A stretch of 25,428 nucleotides of DNA from JAYVJM01 sp043769275. Its GTDB lineage: Bacteria; Pseudomonadota; Gammaproteobacteria; Pseudomonadales; UBA7239. Each line of letters opens with the position of its first letter. Positions within the stretch are counted from its first letter, which is position 1. This document shows positions 22,569 through 25,428 of the stretch, in pieces. The stretch is from the NCBI GenBank assembly GCA_043769275.1, contig JAYVJM010000070.1:1-25428 (forward strand), read 5' to 3'. The notes below the pieces were generated by a model. It did not search any database, was not told the origin of the DNA, and worked only from the letters and a program-made list of their open reading frames with translations. The position numbers and the translations under genes were made by a program.

Positions 22569-23006
22569 CGCTCATAAAATAATGCCTTTTAAATCATGCT
22601 ATTAGACTGGGCAAGTCTTTTGCGCGTTATCCCTTTCGTGTCATTATCGCGCTCTTTTTTATTCGCCATAATGTCGCTAGTGGAAAATAATGGGCGGCAA
22701 GCAGTGCACTATTGGCTTGAGCCGGCAGCTAATCAAAATTACGCGCCTGCGCTAGAAGCATTGGCGCAACGGCGGTATCGCGATTCCCACGCATCGAGAC
22801 GACGCAGAAGCAAGAAAGCAGGCGAAAAAAGCCAGTATACGAACAAAAATCTACACCAGAACGCAGATATAAAACGCGCTCACCTCTCTCAACACGAACG
22901 GCTCTGCGCAAGATTGAAAAGCGAAGCCAAGCTCTTGCGGTTGTTCCACAGAGGCAATCTCACTACAGTGCCGCCGGAGTTTCTCTTTAAACCCTGAGGT
23001 ACCACC
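22569..23006. other. 438-bp stretch between parC and the helicase gene
   Basis: No clear intact gene is seen. The stretch contains a possible remnant described separately (22596-22997) and must hold the helicase promoter. I see no hairpin with a T-run after parC, so parC transcripts may run into this stretch. Confidence 0.5.
22596..22997 (+). pseudogene. Possible broken Sel1-repeat gene fragment
   Basis: An open frame of 133 codons carries AVHYWLEPAANQNYAPALEA at about residues 36-55. This is a good match to a Sel1/TPR-like repeat (A-x-x-Y/W-x-x-x-A-A-x-x-x-x-x-x-A), with basic, low-complexity residues after it. From about 22790 the +1 frame reads a more protein-like, Lys/Arg/Glu-rich run (about 68 codons to a TAA near 22991), suggesting a frameshift. 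No good ribosome site precedes the ATG. It could be a degenerate gene, a horizontal fragment or chance. Only the Sel1-like block is actual evidence. Confidence 0.3.
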
Positions 23007-24362
23007 GTGTTTTCCCAATTTGCCCTGCATGAACGCCTGCTCAAAGCCGTGGCCGCGCTGAACTTTAGCGAGCCGACTCCCGTGCAGGTGGCGGCAATCC
23101 CTCCCGCGTTGCTGGGGCGCGATTTGCGCGTAACCGCCCGTACCGGCAGCGGCAAAACGGCGGCCTTCGTGCTGCCGATGTTACACAGGCTGATGCAAAA
23201 CCAAACCCCACGCAGCGGTATTCGCGCCTTGATTTTGCTGCCCACACGCGAGCTGGCACAACAAACGCTCAAACAAGTGCAGGTTTTTGCCGCGTTTACT
23301 TTCCTCAAAGGCGAACTGGTCACCGGCGGCGAAGACTTCAAAAAGCAGGCGGCGATGCTGCGCAAATGCCCAGATGTGCTGATTGCCACGCCAGGCCGTC
23401 TGCTGGAGCATCTTGAGACGGGCCATCTCGATTTGAGCGAAGTGGAGATTTTGGTGCTGGACGAGGCTGACCGGATGCTCGACATGGGTTTTGCCGAAAA
23501 AGTGCAGCAACTGGTGGCCGAATGCAGCAGTGAACGTCAAACGCTCTTGTTTTCCGCGACCACTGGCGGCGCAGCATTGCGCACAATGGTGGCGACCGTG
23601 CTGCACAATCCGCAACACATTCAAACCAACCGTGTGAGCGAGCTGAACGAAGGCACGCGCTTGCAAATCATCACCGTGGACGACGTTCCGCATAAAGAAA
23701 AAATCACCGCTTGGTTGCTGGCCAACGAGCCGTATCAAAAAGCGATTGTGTTCACCAACACCCGCTTACAGGCCGACCGCCTCGGTGGCGTGCTGGTGGC
23801 CGCCAATCAAAAAGCCTTTGTTTTGCACGGGGATAAAGACCAGAAAATCCGCAAGCTGGCGATAGACCGTTTCAAACGCGGCGAAATTAAAGCCTTGGTG
23901 GCAACCGATGTGGCTGCGCGTGGGCTAGATGTCGAGGGGCTGGACTTGGTGATTAACTTCGACCTGCCGCACAGCGGCGATGAATACGTGCACCGCGTGG
24001 GTCGCACGGGGCGCGCGGGCGGCGTGGGCGGCGTGGGGCTGGCGATTACGCTTATCGGCCATAACGACTGGAATTTGATGTCCAGCATTGAACGTTATCT
24101 CAAACAGCAGTTTGAACGGCGTGTTATCAAAGAGCTGAAAGGCAGCTATGCCGGCCCCAAAAAACTCAAAGCGTCTGGCAAAGCGGCGGGCAAAAAGAAA
24201 AAGCCCGAAGACAAAAAAACAACAGTAAAAAAAGCAAAAAACAATAAAAAAGGGGCAGCGAAAGCGACCCCCGAAAAACTTATCGCCAAAGCCCCTAAAA
24301 ATGCGGCGGCTCTACGTGATGGCTCTGCGCCATTAAAACGCAGAGCCAAGCAGCCGACCTGA
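23007..24362 (+). CDS. DEAD-box ATP-dependent RNA helicase, SrmB-like
   Basis: The 451-residue protein unwinds RNA duplexes with ATP. The standard motifs are in order: Q-motif PTPVQVAAIP (23-32), Walker A ARTGSGKT (44-51), PTRELAQQ (79-86), ATPGRL (127-132), DEAD at 152-155 in VLDEADRMLDMGF, SAT (183-185), IVFTNTR (247-253), ATDVAARGLDV (299-309) and HRVGRTGRAG (329-338). The C-terminal core (IERYLKQQFERRVIKEL) and the Lys-rich tail from about 385 resemble SrmB, which helps assemble the large ribosomal subunit, so a ribosome role is likely. The start codon is GTG with GAGGT 6 nt upstream. A tandem 9-bp duplication after motif VI adds three residues. RhlE-type helicases are an alternative. It ends 12 bp from the opposing gene. 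Confidence 0.9.
   Translation: MFSQFALHERLLKAVAALNFSEPTPVQVAAIPPALLGRDLRVTARTGSGKTAAFVLPMLHRLMQNQTPRSGIRALILLPTRELAQQTLKQVQVFAAFTFLKGELVTGGEDFKKQAAMLRKCPDVLIATPGRLLEHLETGHLDLSEVEILVLDEADRMLDMGFAEKVQQLVAECSSERQTLLFSATTGGAALRTMVATVLHNPQHIQTNRVSELNEGTRLQIITVDDVPHKEKITAWLLANEPYQKAIVFTNTRLQADRLGGVLVAANQKAFVLHGDKDQKIRKLAIDRFKRGEIKALVATDVAARGLDVEGLDLVINFDLPHSGDEYVHRVGRTGRAGGVGGVGLAITLIGHNDWNLMSSIERYLKQQFERRVIKELKGSYAGPKKLKASGKAAGKKKKPEDKKTTVKKAKNNKKGAAKATPEKLIAKAPKNAAALRDGSAPLKRRAKQPT
24018..24035 (+). repeat. Perfect tandem 9-bp duplication inside the helicase gene
   Basis: GGCGGCGTG occurs twice in direct succession (24018-24026 and 24027-24035), in frame, encoding GGV GGV. It lies immediately after the HRVGRTGRAG motif. 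Family proteins usually have only three residues between RAG and the following hydrophobic strand, and six are present here. A slippage event or a tolerated insertion is the likely origin. Confidence 0.8.
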
Positions 24363-24374
24363 CTAGAACGGCCT

Positions 24375-25428
24375 CTAATGTATATTCTCACACTTCATGG
24401 TGCCTAAAATACTCAAAATCAGCGCATTGTAGACGGCGGATGGCGAGTCGGCTTGACTGTAGATCGTGTGAATAAGACCCTCCTGCGCCTGTTTATCCTC
24501 CTGCGCGGGCTGCACCTGCAGTTTAGCAATAGAAGCCTCCGCCTCCGCTATCTTGGCCTCCAATTGTGGCAGATCATACTGCAGCCAATTGCTCGTTATC
24601 CGCGACTTATCACCCTCGCTTTGTGCTGCACTTAGCTTTTTTGTGTATGTTTGCTCTGCTTGCGACTTTCGTGTGTTTAGCGCAGCCAGCTTTTTCTGCA
24701 AAGCTCCTTTCTCCCGTTCAATGTTAGCCACCTGCTGCTCCTGAAGCTCCACAGCCGCCGCATCAGCAAGCCATAATTCCATACGCAAAAGCTCTTGTGT
24801 TTGCGGAATGTTGGGATGAGCCGCCTGGATGCGCGCCTCTACCACGCCCCTGTAGCTCGTCACGCCAGAAAGCAGAAACCCCGTGGCCGGTGCTGGCATA
24901 TTTTCAGCCACCGCTAAAAGTTCGTGTTTCACCTGATCAAAGAGTTTTAGCACGGCATGGGGGTGCTGCAAAGCAAAAAGACGGCTGATTTTCCGCGTAA
25001 TTTCAGGAACTTGTGCATCATGCGTGTGCGGGCTGCCAAAATAATAAAACCATTTCGCATGGGCAGGATTGGAAAAACCCGCCTGCATGATGGCCTGTAG
25101 TGCTGCCTTTTCTTGTTTGATAAGCGCCTCGGGGGAAATGATGCTTAAGGTATGGAAACCGATGCCCAGCAGGCGGTGATCCGCACTAGCACCGTTAGTC
25201 GCATCGAATGGCGAGGTGGGTTGCGGCACCGTAATACGGATGCCGTGCTCGTTTTTTTCTGTTTGAAAAACAAGCTCTATATCCTGCTTGCCTATATTGC
25301 TCAAACGAAAAGTCTGTGTTCGATTACCCACGCTCACAACAATGTCTTTGTCCACATTGTTTACATAAGGTGCCACACTCAAACGCAGCACAAAATGTTT
25401 AGGCAGGGCATTAACAAACACAAGCTCA
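24375..25428 (-). CDS. Partial protein: DUF7024-like beta-sandwich plus coiled-coil region
   Basis: The frame is open through the right edge, so the N-terminus is missing and about 350 residues are visible. Residues are numbered from the GTG at 25421, which is probably internal. The first about 95 residues (LPKHFVLRLSVAPYVNNVDK, VVSVGNRTQTFRL, VPQPTSP, DHRLLGIGFHTLSI) match the beta-sandwich module at the C-terminus of envelope glycosyl and phosphoglycerol transferases (DUF7024-like). The missing part may therefore hold membrane helices and a transferase domain. From about residue 97 to the end is a helical region I do not recognise. It contains WFYYFGSPH, then a long coiled coil at about 222-304 and a short hydrophobic tail. 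The sandwich is known as a C-terminal module, so this added helical domain is unusual. Function is unknown. It converges on the helicase gene. Confidence 0.65.
   Translation of the reverse strand, partial: ELVFVNALPKHFVLRLSVAPYVNNVDKDIVVSVGNRTQTFRLSNIGKQDIELVFQTEKNEHGIRITVPQPTSPFDATNGASADHRLLGIGFHTLSIISPEALIKQEKAALQAIMQAGFSNPAHAKWFYYFGSPHTHDAQVPEITRKISRLFALQHPHAVLKLFDQVKHELLAVAENMPAPATGFLLSGVTSYRGVVEARIQAAHPNIPQTQELLRMELWLADAAAVELQEQQVANIEREKGALQKKLAALNTRKSQAEQTYTKKLSAAQSEGDKSRITSNWLQYDLPQLEAKIAEAEASIAKLQVQPAQEDKQAQEGLIHTIYSQADSPSAVYNALILSILGTMKCENIH

Noticed and set aside
1..25428. CRISPR array, tRNA, rRNA, phage or toxin-antitoxin genes
   Set aside because: No regularly spaced direct repeats, no recognisable tRNA cloverleaf or rRNA sequence, and no integrase, capsid, toxin or antitoxin motifs were seen by eye. 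A covariance-model tRNA search would be needed to be certain.

Overview
This window looks like a stretch of chromosome from a gammaproteobacterium of moderate GC, broadly Pseudomonas/Cellvibrio-like. The reasons are the trpG-trpD-trpC cluster, the rpoZ-spoT-ridA order and the ParE/ParC sequences. Most genes are conserved housekeeping genes. There is no prophage, CRISPR array, rRNA or tRNA gene that I can recognise. The accessory signals are the edge of an insertion sequence, a dispersed palindromic repeat and some gene decay.

Layout. At 1-79 there is the end of an IS3-type element running out of the window, with the first 12 codons of its orfA on the minus strand. Next is dps (minus) with a terminator hairpin. 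The tryptophan cluster trpG-trpD-trpC (plus, 1091-3662) is interrupted between trpD and trpC by a palindromic repeat. trpC meets, tail to tail with an 8-bp overlap, a long minus-strand run read in the order rpoZ, spoT, ridA, a small DUF4234-like membrane protein and an acetyl-CoA hydrolase/CoA-transferase. spoT starts with TTG behind a strong ribosome binding site. Directly upstream of rpoZ, where gmk often lies, is a decayed fdhD with an internal deletion and a lost C-terminus.

From 9452 come an NTF2/SnoaL-like protein and galE (plus). A secreted Asp-box beta-propeller (minus) follows, with an intrinsic terminator hairpin only about 17 bp before its start codon. Then come a class I methyltransferase (plus) and a 1193-residue secreted thermolysin-family (M4) protease. 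The protease carries TSP3-type calcium repeats and a seven-blade integrin-alpha-like (FG-GAP) propeller at its C-terminus; it is the most striking protein here. A YjdF-like membrane protein precedes parE. parE and parC flank a minus-strand gene for a small secreted coiled-coil/Sel1-like protein. A second, possibly broken, Sel1-like fragment lies between parC and an SrmB-like DEAD-box helicase. At the right edge, an incomplete minus-strand gene joins a beta-sandwich module like those at the end of envelope glycosyl/phosphoglycerol transferases (DUF7024-like) to a long helical coiled-coil region of unknown function.

Functionally the window combines tryptophan biosynthesis, the stringent response, chromosome decatenation, RNA remodelling and secreted degradative or surface proteins. 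I did not find a clear new defence or mobile system. The most novel leads are the M4-integrin propeller fusion, the right-edge fusion protein, the fdhD/rpoZ deletion junction and the palindromic repeat family with three copies, one of them inside the trp cluster.
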